This document shows, in pieces, positions 11,051 to 23,692 of a stretch of DNA of 64,000 bases; the stretch's first letter is position 1, and each line of letters begins with the position of its first letter. The stretch comes from Lumbricus terrestris. Lineage: Eukaryota > Annelida > Clitellata > Crassiclitellata > Lumbricidae. The position numbers were made by a program, and so were the translations under genes. The stretch is from positions 42,024,699-42,088,698 of the forward strand of contig OX457039.1 of the NCBI GenBank assembly GCA_949752735.1, given 5' to 3'. A model generated the notes under the pieces. That model did not search any database and was not told the origin of the DNA. It was given only the letters and a program-made list of their open reading frames with translations.

Positions 11051-11889
11051 CACTGAGATCAGTGAACAGAGTTTTGCTAAAGCCTTTGACTGCAGACGGG
11101 GGAAGCGGGTGGGATCGGGTCCAAGCGATCCCTGCGCAGCAACGATAGTGCGACCGGATGGTAGCCTATAGTTATCAATTCGAAAGCCCTTCTTCGCACA
11201 ACAGTAGACAAACAATGATATAGCTCCTTCATGTTGCCATGCACCCAGTATTTATTGCACGTCTTCAATCATGCTTTAACCGCATATAATAGCATGCGCG
11301 TTGCTTCGCTATAGCTTGTAACATTAATGATTAAACAACAACGAGGTATACGAAAGAAGTAAATTACGATTACAGTGTATATCTTAATTATCAAAATTGA
11401 GTGAGCTGTGTTTATTTTAAATAAACGAGGACATAGGTCAACCAAAATACATATAGGCCTAATTGATATGAGCATATGATTTATTAGGCCTAATTGACCT
11501 CTTGCCATTATTATTATAGCCTGTACATCATTACATGTGATAATGCCTATGGTCGGACATGTATATCTATGTGTATACACGCACATTGCTTGATATATGT
11601 GTAGCACTGTGTATGCAGCCGTCTATATGTTTGCAACATTTAGACATGCGTATACATCCTCGTATTAGCCGTCTAGCGTGTTTTGCACAGGGCCTAAATA
11701 CGACGCTGGCCTACAACACAAAAATCAATTAGGGATTCATAGTATTGCATTGGCAGTGCCTTCTATTATTTTGAGCTTCAGCCCAGCCTCTTTATTACGA
11801 GCTCATCTACAGGGATCTATTATAACCCAAGTGCGCGTAAGATGATACGAAGGAGGACTGCGCTAATTGGTTGGTGATAATGGCACAGT

Positions 11890-11921
<32 letters not shown>

Positions 11922-13380
11922 CTTAATAAATGCAGGCATGTTATTCGGAAGTGCAGCCGATCAGCTGCTCACAAGTCTCTCCAGAGTCATGACCTATTAA
12001 CATTCAACCCTCGTGTATTGCAAACAAACTCAAACCCGGACCGAATGGACCAGTGCAATGTATAACGACTTCGACAAATTAGCTCTTCTGGCCGATTGGC
12101 TTTATGTTGATCGCTGTGTGTTTGTGTGTGTGTGTGTGTGCGTGTGTGTATGCATGTGCGTGTGTGTGTCTGTGTATTTGCGTGTGTGTGTGTGTGTGTG
12201 TGCCTTATGCGAATTTTTCACCCATTATAGAAACAGCTCCAATTTCCCGGTCATTCTATATTTACTATAGGCCTACACGAAATTGGTCCACAATATTTTT
12301 GAGATTCTTCCTTAATTAGATCTATAATACCATTCACGTTACACAAAACTTTTATATAGACCTATAGACTAGTCTCCATTAATTGCTTAAACGTCTAAAC
12401 TTTTAAGGACACTATTATCGAATAAATAAATAAATAGTTGAATCGTATTATTGTGTATGAACGATTTTGTAATAAACGGCAAAGCAGCGATGACTTAGAT
12501 CTGTGCAATTTTGATCCTCCCTTCTAGAATCATATTATTATGGTCCAGCATCCACGCCGATTGTATGTGTCATGTGGTTTGTCCTGTAGACCCAGTGTGT
12601 CTATAGGAAATACCCACACGGGCAAAATCACAAGGACAAAATACCCCGATTTTGATTTTTGAATGGGTCATAATCCTCGGACATAAAATTTCCTCTGTTT
12701 AATTGGCCTCTAATTATTATATTGTCTGCACTAGATTGATAAACCTTAACCGCAGACCAGATTTCTTGTCTTGTGTTAGTCTTAATAGCCTATATATCGC
12801 TGAGATTATAGACTTAAGACATGCTATAGTGTCATGTGGGTATATGAAGTTAAATCTTGCTATGTATGGTAGACGGTATGGAACCAATCAATCAAAAATA
12901 CTTTATTGATCATCGTGAAACATGTATATGTGTACATACAGTATTGCACAGGCAAACAAACAGTTGTTGAAAATGTCACGTACATTGATGTCAAAGGGGT
13001 AAGCCCAAAGGAACGTAAGGTTCCGCTAACAGGGTCGCCCTAATTACATGTCGAAGTGCATTGAATATAAGCTATATGCAACTCAAAGAAGTGGGGGAAA
13101 ACAAAACAACATACAAACTAAACTAAGCTAAGCTAAACTAAAAAAACAACAACTAGAAAACACAACAGTAAGAGAACACACGATCGGAAAGATGTCATGA
13201 TATCCTGTATACTATAATAGTAGACCTATAATCCATGATCTATATTTTTATGATCGAATTTGGAAAATTTCCCAAACTGACGACCAAACTGGATTACTGG
13301 AAACTTCATTTCTATCGAAATCTATTAGGCCTACGAAATTCGTTTTCCAGCATGTGCACGCTGGCCTGACTTCACCATGG
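11051..13380. other. Intergenic; no gene
   Basis: Contains a short CAG/TAG run (11885-11922), a TG repeat (12115-12203) and several TAGGCCTA palindromes. From about 12880 to 13100 there may be the 3' end of a minus-strand retroposon (an aataaagtatttttgattga-like tail on the minus strand), but no coding remnant is seen. Confidence 0.4.
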
Positions 13381-13387
13381 AAGTCTA

Positions 13388-13391
13388 TGAT

Positions 13392-13475
<84 letters not shown>
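13388..13475. repeat. (GAT)n microsatellite at the tail of a tRNA-like SINE head
   Basis: About 28 GAT triplets. It abuts the tRNA-like sequence at 13481-13555, which lies on the minus strand, so on that strand it forms a (TCA)n tail immediately 3' of the SINE head. Confidence 0.9.
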
Positions 13476-13477
13476 CT

Positions 13478-13555
13478 GTGTCTTGAGGTGGATTCGAACC
13501 CGCGACCCTTCGGTCACAAGGAGCTAAACTCATCGCTAGACCACCGCGTCCTGAA
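13478..13555 (-). repeat. tRNA-like SINE head with (TCA)n tail
   Basis: The minus strand reads ggacgcggtggtctagcgat, then a B box cgggttcgaatccacc. It resembles the heads of the family A SINEs in this window but ends directly in the trinucleotide tail, without the usual body. A true tRNA gene is unlikely because the anticodon arm does not fold convincingly. Confidence 0.6.
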
Positions 13556-16500
13556 TTGCTGAAGTCTATTATATCAATCTGAATTAAACGAAGGTCCAGT
13601 GTATACTTGGTTGAGCATACATCGCTAAAGCGGTCAGATCTCATGAAATATCGTTACTCCGACTGAGGCCACGCAGCAACTCGTCGGTCGTATAACCTAG
13701 ATGAGCTTCTCGAGGGAGATTTACCGATGGATGAACACTTAAGCTCTATATAGTATGTATAGTTGTATACCTGTTCTGGTCCTGCTTCTATTCGCTGCAT
13801 CGGATGCGGGTCACAAGGCGCAATTTGTTATTCAACACCGTACACGGTGATCCCGGACCATTCATTAACACTGAGTCACTGACGTGTCTAGATTTATCAA
13901 ATTCAATCTCTAGTCCTGCAGTGTTGTCGAATTTCGAGCTATGCCAGCTTCAGTCAGTCCTCAACTGCAACACCAAGGTTGTTACCAGATGGTATAGCAA
14001 TATTATGATGGAATTAGACAGAACAGCGTTAGCATTGGTCTCTGGGTTCTAGTCTTCTTCAGACATGTCTCCTGCATAACAATTGTAGATCTTCGCGAAA
14101 AGTTTCGTGTATATAGGACTGGATAAAAATATAATATTGACAGAGGACTACTTCGACTGCAGCCATGAGCAAAGATCTCGGCTGCTGCATCGATGAAACC
14201 CAAGGACAGAAGCCCAAGGACAAGCCCAAGGACAGAAGCCTAAAAGTAAAAGCCCAAGAACATAAGCCCAAGGACAAAAGCCTAAAAACAGAAGCCCAAG
14301 GACAGAAGCCTAAAAACAGAAGCCCAAGGACAGAATCCTAAGGACAGAAGCCTAAGGACGGAAGATCAAGGACAGAAGCTCACCGAAAAGACAGAAACCC
14401 AAGAAGCCCATTGCAAGGACAGAAGCCCAGGGACAGAAGCCCAAGGACAGAGGCCAAAGAACAGAAACCCATTGTAAGGACTGTAGGACAGAATATTGTA
14501 TAGCGTCACATTGAATTCTTCGTAGACAAATGCACGGTCAAGTTCAGCAGTGGAAGAATCTAGCCTCGTCCTCTGAGGGGAATCAAGGGCGCAGGGGGAA
14601 GGGAATAAACGAGCGTCCGGCTGACGACTACCGAGGGGATAGCGCCGAGCAGGGGGCATGTGTGTGTGGGGAAGGGACGTGTCTATCCTCCATCAGAATT
14701 TTTTATGATTTCTAAGTTACAATTTAGTAGCATTTAAAAATATTATGTTCACAAAATAATTACTCTATTACTTCAGTGCTGACGAAAAGAGTGGTTTAAG
14801 ATTTCAATAAATATAATTATAATTACTGTAATTATTTCTCTCCGTATCAAGTTCCACAAATCAGTTCAGCAGACGGGTGTATAATTATATAACAAAATAC
14901 CCGGTACTTTGTTTCAGCGGACTCGGCTTATCACTAGCTGTTTCTCAGCGCAGTCCTGAATTGCTGGCAAGGACACAATTAGCAGAAACTGTTACAAATG
15001 GCGCACAGGCCAAACAAGAGCAACCAAACTGCCAAAATTGAGAAGCTATGCAGTAATTAGACTATATTGTTTTACTAAATTCAATGTTCAAGGAACGTAT
15101 CATTTTTAAATCTAGCCGTTTGAAATTTGAAAGATAACACTGTTGCGTATATATGCTAATTGCAAAAGTAGTAGGCTATTTGTACAATATTAACAGTACG
15201 GTATACCCATTGTAAGACGACAGTATCATAATATATTATAATTGCAAAAATTATCACATGTTCATATAATAGTAAATAATGTACAATAAATATAAATATA
15301 AATATAAGACCCACCAAAGAACCTGAACTCAAGACGGCTTAAACCAATGCACAGCGGAGACAGGTGTATATGTATATTAATGCTTATTGTAAATAGGGCC
15401 TATATGTATATATTAATGCTTATTGTAAAAGATCACGTTATTCAATAATGCAGACAGCAACTAAAAACTATTATAATTATGTCAACTTTGTCTGCAGAGA
15501 AAAGAAAATTCTTGGGGATCTCCCCTAAATAGGGGTGCGTAGATTAACCACTGAGTTTTAGCTGAATTTCCCACCAGAGAGAGACAGCCATACAGACAGA
15601 GAAAAGAGAGATTCGCAAAGGCAGGAAATACAGGCACGTGCTAAAAGTATGAAATTTGCCTTCAATGCATTGTATTTGCCAACTGTCACTTGTCTTTCTG
15701 AACGTTAAATTGATGTAGACCCCTACTTTTGAAAATTTCATGTATATAAATAGCATCCTTCATGATAAATTCATTAGAGATGCTCGCAATCGACCTAAAG
15801 AAATAATTCCAGATCGAATGGCTTCTTAATTATGCTACGAAATAAACGAAGATAAATTAAGTACAAGGCGTGCCTATTATATTATGACAAAGCGTATACG
15901 GCTGCATGCTCCTTCAAAAAAGCTGGAACGACTGCATTACATGTAGATCTATATTATTATATAGCGAAGGTTCTATTTTGTATTGTACGTTTCCATGCTT
16001 TCACCGCATATCTCTATTCACTACTTTGCAGCTCGTCCATAATTATCGTTAAAAACACTGGTCTTGTAAATAATCTCATCACTCACTCCCTGCAAAATTG
16101 CACTCATTGCTCTTTCAGTCTCGCAGGTATCTTTTAAAAGCTGTCTTTTCATGTTTTCATCAGATTATCTGCTTCTCCTTACTGATCATGTTTAGCCGTT
16201 GCATGCGTACTGACTGCTCTTGAGTCAAGACGATCAACTTCAAAAGGACAGACTACTTTGTAGGTCCTACAAAGAACAAAGGAACAAATCAATTGTTTTG
16301 CATACATCTACAGACGAGTGCAAATGTATGACTATATGCATGCATGCACAATTGCACATTGCGCGTCTCCCGACTTAGCAGTTTAGGCTTCATGGAGTTT
16401 TCACTGGTTTCCCTCTTCCTCATATAGAGTCTTACCCATGGACTTTTGATTTTTTGCTTTTTCAGCCGATCTTTCACGCTTTTAGTCAAAACTGAAAGCT

Positions 16501-16600
16501 ATAGCATAAAGAATGTTTCGAGGATGAAAAGTGAAGACCAACAGCATCTGTATTTCCATAACATCAAGCGAATTGTTATTTATTGATTTTGTTTACTTGT
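13556..16600. other. Intergenic; no gene
   Basis: AT-rich with no recognisable coding sequence apart from the minisatellite at 14195-14475. A 27-bp phrase (tgtatatgtatattaatgct then tattgta) occurs twice about 40 bp apart near 15363-15430. Confidence 0.4.
14195..14475. repeat. 14-bp minisatellite (aagcccaaggacag)n
   Basis: About 20 degenerate copies of a purine-rich unit, with variants such as aagcctaaaaacag. Confidence 0.88.
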
Positions 16601-16614
16601 TAATTATTTATTTC

Positions 16615-16820
16615 TCCATTTCTATAGCGTCCCTTCAAGTTCACTACTCAGAGGCGCTCCCTAATACAGCGCGGACACTGCATTGGAGTCTCACGCCAAA
16701 GTGCCCGAGCAATTGCAAGTGAAGGACTTGCTCAAGGTCTCTACGCTGCGGCTTGAGGTGGATTCAAACCTGGAACCTCCGGCTTCAAGGCACTAAACCC
16801 ACCTCTGCACCACCGCACCA
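16615..16820 (-). repeat. tRNA-derived SINE, family A
   Basis: The minus strand begins with tRNA-like ggtgcggtggtgcagaggtg and a B box ggtttgaatcc. The shared body follows (aaggtccttcacttgcaat-like, then gcgctgtattagggagcgcc) and the 3' motif cttgaagggacgctata. Related copies are at 40789-40990, 60728-60950 and 21876-22215, with tail fragments at 28296-28320 and 54811-54865. Confidence 0.78.
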
Positions 16821-17609
16821 CTACCATGGTCATAAGTGATCTGCAGCATGATTTAGATATCAAGATTCGTAAAGCTCTGCAACTTTTGCACATCGAGCAT
16901 TTTTAGTTGCACAACGAACCAAAGTGCTGCATTAGGCTTATATACGCATTAGTATTAATCACATAAACATTGAGACTATCGGCAAACAAAATGCTATTTG
17001 CTCTTTAGGAAACAAGGAGCTTAAGAAAAAGTAGACACATCCCGCGGCAAAGATTTCCGACCTCTCTGGTCCTTCCGACTCGTCAGATAACTCCAGGAAT
17101 AATCTGGATATGTAGTCCTGAATATGCGTTCCTATAAGTCTAGTCTACCGAATCTATCAAGGACTGTTGTTCTTCTACTTGATAAGCCACTTCGTCGTCA
17201 GCCGTATACACTACATTCTCCGACCACACGCATTCTCTGCTGCAGTACAGGCTACTCAATCGGCGATCGCAGAATTAAGCCGAGAGAAGCAAGAGCAATT
17301 CATTGTAGCAGTGTCTACATCTGTCGTCGCCGGGGAAAAAGCGGCCGTGAAAAGCAGAAAGCTATAAAGAAGGAAAGCATCAGCGGACTGGTGGAGGAGC
17401 GAGGGACGAAGACGAAAGCTGGAAAAGGACGGTTGAAGAACGCGTGGATAAAAGGTGGAAGGGTGGAGAGAGGGATCGGCAGAGGGCGCTCGGTGGAAAA
17501 ACTAGGCGATGTTGAAATTGAGAAACAGATGAATGTTGTATGAGAGGAAAGATTGACGAACGAAATATATATTATATATATAATATACATGTATATAATA
17601 TATATATTA

Positions 17610-18765
17610 CAGGGCGCGCCATAAAAAAGTAATCCCCTACGGTTTTCAGCCCGTATCTTGGCCAAACATACGAATTTTTAAATGAAACTTTATAGTCTTA
17701 AAGGCAATTAATATTTACGTACAATGGTCAAACTAAAAAAAATTCAAACAGAACAAAAGTTATATCACTTTTAAGTGAGGCCACCAACCGTTTTTTTTGA
17801 CGATTGAAAAACGCGACGCAACTAAAAGTAACAAAAAACCAATCTAATTATTCTGGCCAATATCTTGGACGAAAGTAAGAATTTCGAAATGAAATTTTAC
17901 AAGCTCAAAGACAATTCATATCTACACATGGTGGTCAGATTTCAGCAAAATTTTTAAAAGTTATAGCACTTTTAAGGAGGCCACCCACCGTTTTTTGACG
18001 ATTCAAAGACGTAACGCAGCAAAAAGTAGCAAAAACACGATTTTATTAAGTCTCATCTCAAATAATTGTTATCAAATAGGCTTTGATAATGCCAGGTGAT
18101 CATTATTATTACTATTTAAAAAGGAACAGGGTACCAGCGTAGCTGCACGTCACTGAGAAGTCACTTTGCAAGATGACAATCAAATTGGTAAATAAGAAAT
18201 CTGTCAAATTAATCAACAGGTCCATCAAGAACTTTGCAAAGAGACTAAAAAGAAGTTTTGGCACTGGTGGTGGGCACATTGAACACAAGTTGTGAATCAC
18301 TATCAAGTTCAGTTACAAACAGTTATTTGAGATATGACTTGATAAAATCACGTTTTTGATACTTTTTGTTGCGTTAGGTTTTTTAATCGTCAAAAATGGT
18401 GGGTGGCCTCACTAAAAGTGGTATAACTTTTGTTGTGTTTGAAATATTTTGATGAAATCTGGCTATCATGTGTAAATATGAATTGTCGTTAAACCTGTAA
18501 AGATTCATTTTGAAATTCTTACTTCTGGCCATGATATTAGCAAAAACCTAAATTTTTTGCTTTTGTTTATGAATCGTCAAAAAACGGTGGGTAGCCTTAC
18601 TAAAAGTGATATAACTTTTGTTCTGTTTGAAATATATTTTTGTAATTTGACCATTGTACGTAAATATGAATTGACTTTTAGACTGTAAAGTTTCATTTAA
18701 AAATTCATATGTTTGGCCAAGATATGGGCTAAAAACCGTCTGGGATTACTTTTTTGCGCACCCTG
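17610..18765. mobile_element. Fold-back mariner/IS630-type MITE, copy 1
   Basis: Flanked by TA dinucleotides (17608-17609 and 18766-18767). Ends are cagggcgcgccataaaaaag and its imperfect inverse cttttttgcgcaccctg. Each arm holds two units carrying phrases such as taagaatttcgaaatgaaat and ccaccgttttttgacgatt, and the arms are inverted around a unique centre (about 18045-18310). No transposase is present. It is the same family as 57285-58051, and a fragment lies at 21998-22140. Confidence 0.82.
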
Positions 18766-18767
18766 TA

Positions 18768-20980
18768 TATATCTTGTCAGGAGAGACAGGAGAATTTAGC
18801 AAGTGAGAAGTAGTTGTTCGGTTCATTGATAGCTAGGAGACAAATGAGAGAGAGTGAGAGAGTGACCAGATACATGTATAATTGTTGTATATTCCTGCAG
18901 AGTGCGATCCGTTTCGACCTGCTGCAGCGGTCAGCAATCCGCTGCAGCTAATTAAGGTGCTCGGCTCGTCGTTGCTGGCATCGCTTAAGCGTCCTTTTCG
19001 GGTGTCAGCTGCTGCTACTGCTGCTACTGCTGCTGCTGCTAGCTGAGAGCAATCTATCAGACTGAGTGAAGCAAATGAACCGCCAGGAGGGGCGCTAACA
19101 GGCAGGCGACTGCATGGTCGACGTACGAACAGGCGCCCAATCTCGCGAGACTTCGCGATAAGCAACGAGATGTCTGCAGATAACTGTAAAGAACGAAACG
19201 GCTGACTTTTCAATGCTCTTCCATGTATTATATATATATGCATTATATATTTAGGTATATATGTGTGTATATATGCGGTTGTGCACTGTAAAGTTCGGTA
19301 CTAAAAATTACGACAAGACGCCATAGTACGTTAGCTGAACGTAAATTTGCTCGACCTGCTGGCAGTTAGGTAGAGTGGCGCCTCCCGTGGTCGATGGAGA
19401 TGCACACATTCTACATTATTCACCGTCTCTCAACCTATGCTCTCCACCCATTTGTGACCTTTTCGTTGCTTCGTTGTATACGTCTTCGCTGCCATCTAAA
19501 TCATTCGCAGAAGTTCAAAGTGTGTTGCTTTCTAAAAAACGTATTCACACCCGTATGATAATCATCCACAATATCCAGTGATAAATTCTAAGCAGGAAAA
19601 GTTAGTATTGAACAGGCTGTATCCCGATGAGAAACTATATTTTAAACGTGGAACTTCGCTTTAGTTTGCATAGTGGCGAAATGGCCAAAGGTAAATTGCC
19701 TGCATGTTGAAAAAGAACTTATGCAAGAAGACGCAAGAGCTTGTAAGCTTATCAATCAAATAATAAACACGTAGGCTATACCTATTGCCCATATAAACAT
19801 AGCCTACCTACCTTCCAGAATAAACTTACGGACTTTATTCGCAAATTATCTTCTTTATTAGCCTACTCTTCAAGAAAAACCTGAAGACTAATTTCTTTAA
19901 CATTCATTATAAGTAGACTTCCCTGTTATGCGCTTTCGTGAAATAATTTTTTATGCGCGTTTAAATGACAGTTTATTGATGACCATGATGCTGTTAATAA
20001 TAATCGGAGCAGCGATCCGAAAACATGAGAAAATTATCACCAGCTCGCCACAGCGCATTATTTTGTCCCCCTTGACTTCGAGACCATGGTACCGATAAAT
20101 AGTGAAGGCTAGGTATTTCTATCTGACCTAGAAGAAAAGCTGTGCATCGTTAGGGGGGGACATACATGAGAAACCTCCTTCCTGTGTCAACTTATCTCTT
20201 TAACGACACAACGTTTTAACGCGATCGCATTTCGAGGCACTTATAATGATTTAGACAACGACGAGTAGGGTCATTCTGGACTAGTTTTATACGGTACCGG
20301 TAGTTAACAATGAAGTTCCTGAGGGACCTTAAATAACTCTGGGGAAAAACAGTAATAATAATAATAATAATAATAATAGTAGTACTAGACCTACTAATAA
20401 TAATAACGATAATGATACCTACGTATACTGTACACTTGCAGTCCGCCTATACATGCATGCATGCATATAATAGCCTTACCTAGTTCACATGCCTTATATA
20501 GGCTATATCCACCTTTCTTCCTTCTTACCCGTCTATCAGTCTGTTTATTTTAATAGATTACTTTAGAATCCATAATAATATTATGGTTAAGGCTCTGAAA
20601 CATGGGCACAAGAAATTAAGTCTACTTGGCGTCATCAGTTGAAAGTTGTCGGCACGGAAGTTGAACTATGCACATGCTGCTGTTGCAGATCTACTAGCAT
20701 TTACATTTACATTTACACTGTCGCTTTCAATCATTCATCCTCAACGTTCCCTGTCTTCTGGTTACGTGTCACTACTAATTCTACTGTCACGCAAAGTCAT
20801 TTTTATATAATATAGGCCCATAAGCTCATTGTGCGCGATGATCTAACGGTTAGCGTGCTAGACTTTCGACCGAGAATTTCTGGTTCAGGTATAAAGGATA
20901 TTCCTCGGCTTTCTGAGCAGCTTCAAACCTTGCGCCTGTAGCGAACTCGATATAAATCAATAATACACTGTCAGTCGTAT
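18768..20980. other. Intergenic; simple repeats only
   Basis: No gene. CTG-type triplets occur at about 19010-19040, (AAT)n at 20352-20378, and the tRNA-like sequence listed at 20838-20905. A short open frame on the minus strand at 18833-19243 is low complexity. Confidence 0.4.
20838..20905 (+). repeat. Degenerate tRNA-like sequence
   Basis: gatgatctaacggttagcgt resembles a pol III A box and tctggttcaggtataa a mutated B box, at tRNA-like spacing. It is likely a tRNA pseudogene or an old SINE head. Confidence 0.4.
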
Positions 20981-21014
20981 GCTATGCATTGCTATAAGTG
21001 GAAAGATGAGACGG

Positions 21015-21125
21015 CGAGGGAGAGGACAGAGAGTGAGACAGACAGACAGAGTCAGAGACAGAGACAGAGAGAGACATACAGACAAACAGAGAGAGAGAGA
21101 GAAAGAGAAAGAGAGAGAGAGAAAG
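21015..21125. repeat. GA-rich microsatellite
   Basis: (GACA) and (GAGA) runs; the overlapping Arg/Glu reading frames are artefacts. Confidence 0.9.
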
Positions 21126-21875
21126 TTGTCGCTTACACTTCAAGTCCATCCCTATCTGAGGCTATCTCACAGGGTTAGCTCAAAGTCGTTAATGTGTGTC
21201 TCATATGGGTTAAGGACCATGACTGTGAAATGAATGAATACAACAATTAAGGGAGATTGCTATTCTTCTTCTGCTTCAAATAATATTATTACTCGTGTCT
21301 TCTCAGTTCACACAACTTAAAGTCTTATATGGCTTGATCTTTTTCTTTGTTTGGCTTTCTGCATTATTGGTTTGGATATTACTTGGTCTAACGTCTTTGC
21401 TGATTATGATTGCTATAGCAATCAAGCAACTATGCATCAAGGCCATAAAGTCTCGGCTGATAGATCTGCCTGTCGCAGTATACTAGAGCATGTAGACTAT
21501 ATATAATATAGAGCTTGTATGAGACTAGGTCACTGTGTTCTACATCAGGCTATCGTCAACTGACTGGCAGCTATAGCCTACAGCTCCAATTTCAATAACA
21601 AACTCTGTCGATTAGATTTCGCATATTTTTTAAACAGACATTATGGGCCTATAGCACACTCACATAATATGTATTGTATGTATACTGATTGACAGCTTTC
21701 ACTATTTTATTCAATGTTTATTCTAGGACTCTGCCTCTCAGCCAACATTGTATTTTTAAAAATAATATTACATCTGTTACACTGTTTTAGTTTTGGTTTC
21801 AATAAAAAGTTTGGTTATGGCTATGACTATATATAAACATATAGTTACCCTGTCTGTGTATCTTCCTCAACAGCT

Positions 21876-22215
21876 TGACGCGTTGGTGTAGTGGTGGGTT
21901 CGGTGCCTTGGAGCCAGATGGTTCCAGGTTTGGAGTCAGAGGGTCCCAGGTTTGGAGCCAGAGGATACCATGGTTCGAATCCTCCTCCAGCCGCCGCTAT
22001 ATGATGAAATATTTTGATGAAATCTGGTCATAATGCGTAAATATGAATTGTCTTTAAGCCGGTAAAATTTCATTTCAAAATTCTTACTTCTGGTCAAGAT
22101 ATTGGCAAAACCCGTAGGGGGTCTTTTTTCGCCCACCCTGCATATAGTCGGGACTCGGGAGGGCCTTTGAGTAGGGAGCTTGAAGGGGCACTATAGCAAA
22201 TGCGAGAAATAAATA
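21876..22215 (+). repeat. Family A SINE, split by a fold-back MITE fragment
   Basis: The head (acgcgttggtgtagtggtgg, with a B box ggttcgaatcc at about 21972) ends at about 21997. The SINE body resumes at 22147 with ggactcgggagggcctttga and the tail cttgaaggggcactatagc. The intervening 21998-22140 is a fragment of the fold-back MITE. The head also carries three tandem variants of the B-box region (ccaggtttggagtcagaggg-like), an internal duplication. Confidence 0.72.
21998..22140. mobile_element. Fragment of the fold-back mariner-type MITE
   Basis: Matches the right arm of 57285-58051 (gaaatattttgatgaaatct through gtcttttttcgcccaccctg). The left half is missing: it starts at an internal position, so it is a deleted or solo-arm copy inserted into a SINE. 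Confidence 0.72.
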
Positions 22216-23016
22216 AACAAATGTATTCGAAAGTTTTCACGAAAATGGTTGAGTATATGAACGAATTCAGAATAATTACAATGTGCGATTTCTCGATGGA
22301 CCGTGCACACTGTACACTGTACACTGTACAGTGTACACCATTGGGACATTATATCGTAGTAAATTGAATGCTAATGTTTGATTTATATATTATTATGTAT
22401 CATTATCAATATAGTCAATATGATCAAGAAATGTTGAAAACATATACCCGAGCGCAGAAGTTACAGATGTATTCCGGCATATAAGGTGATGCGGTGCTTT
22501 ACAGGTCATCAAACACAATTTGTGTCTTATCCACTTTGTGGTACCCGCAGCCATTGCGGGTTGTCACGCAGCATATTCGTGACATGATCGGACGGTGTCC
22601 CATCATATATAGCACGTGCAGCAGAATACTGTTGAGCACCGACTGTATCCGCCCTAGTTGACATGCCGCCGGGGGACCAAGTAGCATACTGTTGCACTAG
22701 TCAACCCCTGGAGACAACGAAGCCGTTGAATAAATGACGGCGGTTGACGTTGAAATAAATCTTTGCATGGTTTTGACTTTTGATGTTTAAAAAAAAACAA
22801 CTCCGGACGAGTTGACTCACATTAGCCGTCATGGTCATTTAGTTGTCAAAGTGCGGGAACTTCTGAATCTCAAAGGATAATGGTATTGTCGTCTATATAT
22901 AAATGCCGACGCCTGAGAGTGGCGCATGCATGCACCATAAGAACTCAAGACTTTGGTCGGTTTAATTTGAGGCGGTTGGATGTTAACCACTCTGAAATCT
23001 GTTTGATACACAGCAA

Positions 23017-23087
<71 letters not shown>

Positions 23088-23684
23088 TTACATATATAAT
23101 ATAACATTATGTATACATTATATATATATATATATGCTTCAGTTCAACTGTTTGTAATGTTTCGCAGACGAAGTAGAACTGTGTATTGTACGCATGTCCA
23201 TGTACTTCTATGATCGTTTCCATGTCGGCCGTTCATATCTCAGAGATCACTGTTGTTCAGTGTGCCCTTAGTTCATACACGTTGTGTCCCTCATGCTCTC
23301 CTTTTTAGCTCTCGGCTCCTTTCGTATCACTTTCCTGGGTATGGGACTCAGTAATGCAACTTGGCATTGAAATAAAGCGGGCGGATGTGGCAGAGCAAGG
23401 CTGGTGAGCAGGCCTATAGCTGATAGTGCGCGTTAGCTGCTGCTACTCAGACGCACATTCAGCAGATTTAGGAACCTTAGTACTAGGAAGTAATTTCAGA
23501 AACTGTTCGTTGACCTTATAACGAAAGCACGATTAATGGAACTGTAGGGCCTATACCAGCTGCTGGAAAGGTGGTAACACTGGCTACGGGAAGCTTTGGT
23601 GCACGGGTCCACGTGACTGCATGATGCACCATGTTAGATTGCTATGACAAATTCTGTATTACATGGCCATAACTGAATACGTTA
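22216..23684. other. Intergenic; long (TA)n
   Basis: No gene. A pure (TA)n of about 60 bp occupies 23021-23082, with smaller AT runs to about 23135. Confidence 0.5.
22303..22337. repeat. Tandem palindrome of ACTGTAC units
   Basis: tgtacactgtacactgtaca then gtgtaca reads nearly the same on both strands and could extrude as a short cruciform. Confidence 0.8.
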
Positions 23685-23692
23685 TATTAATG

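Noticed and set aside
13248..13644. Poly-Ser and poly-Ile frames
   Set aside because: Products of the (GAT)n tract.
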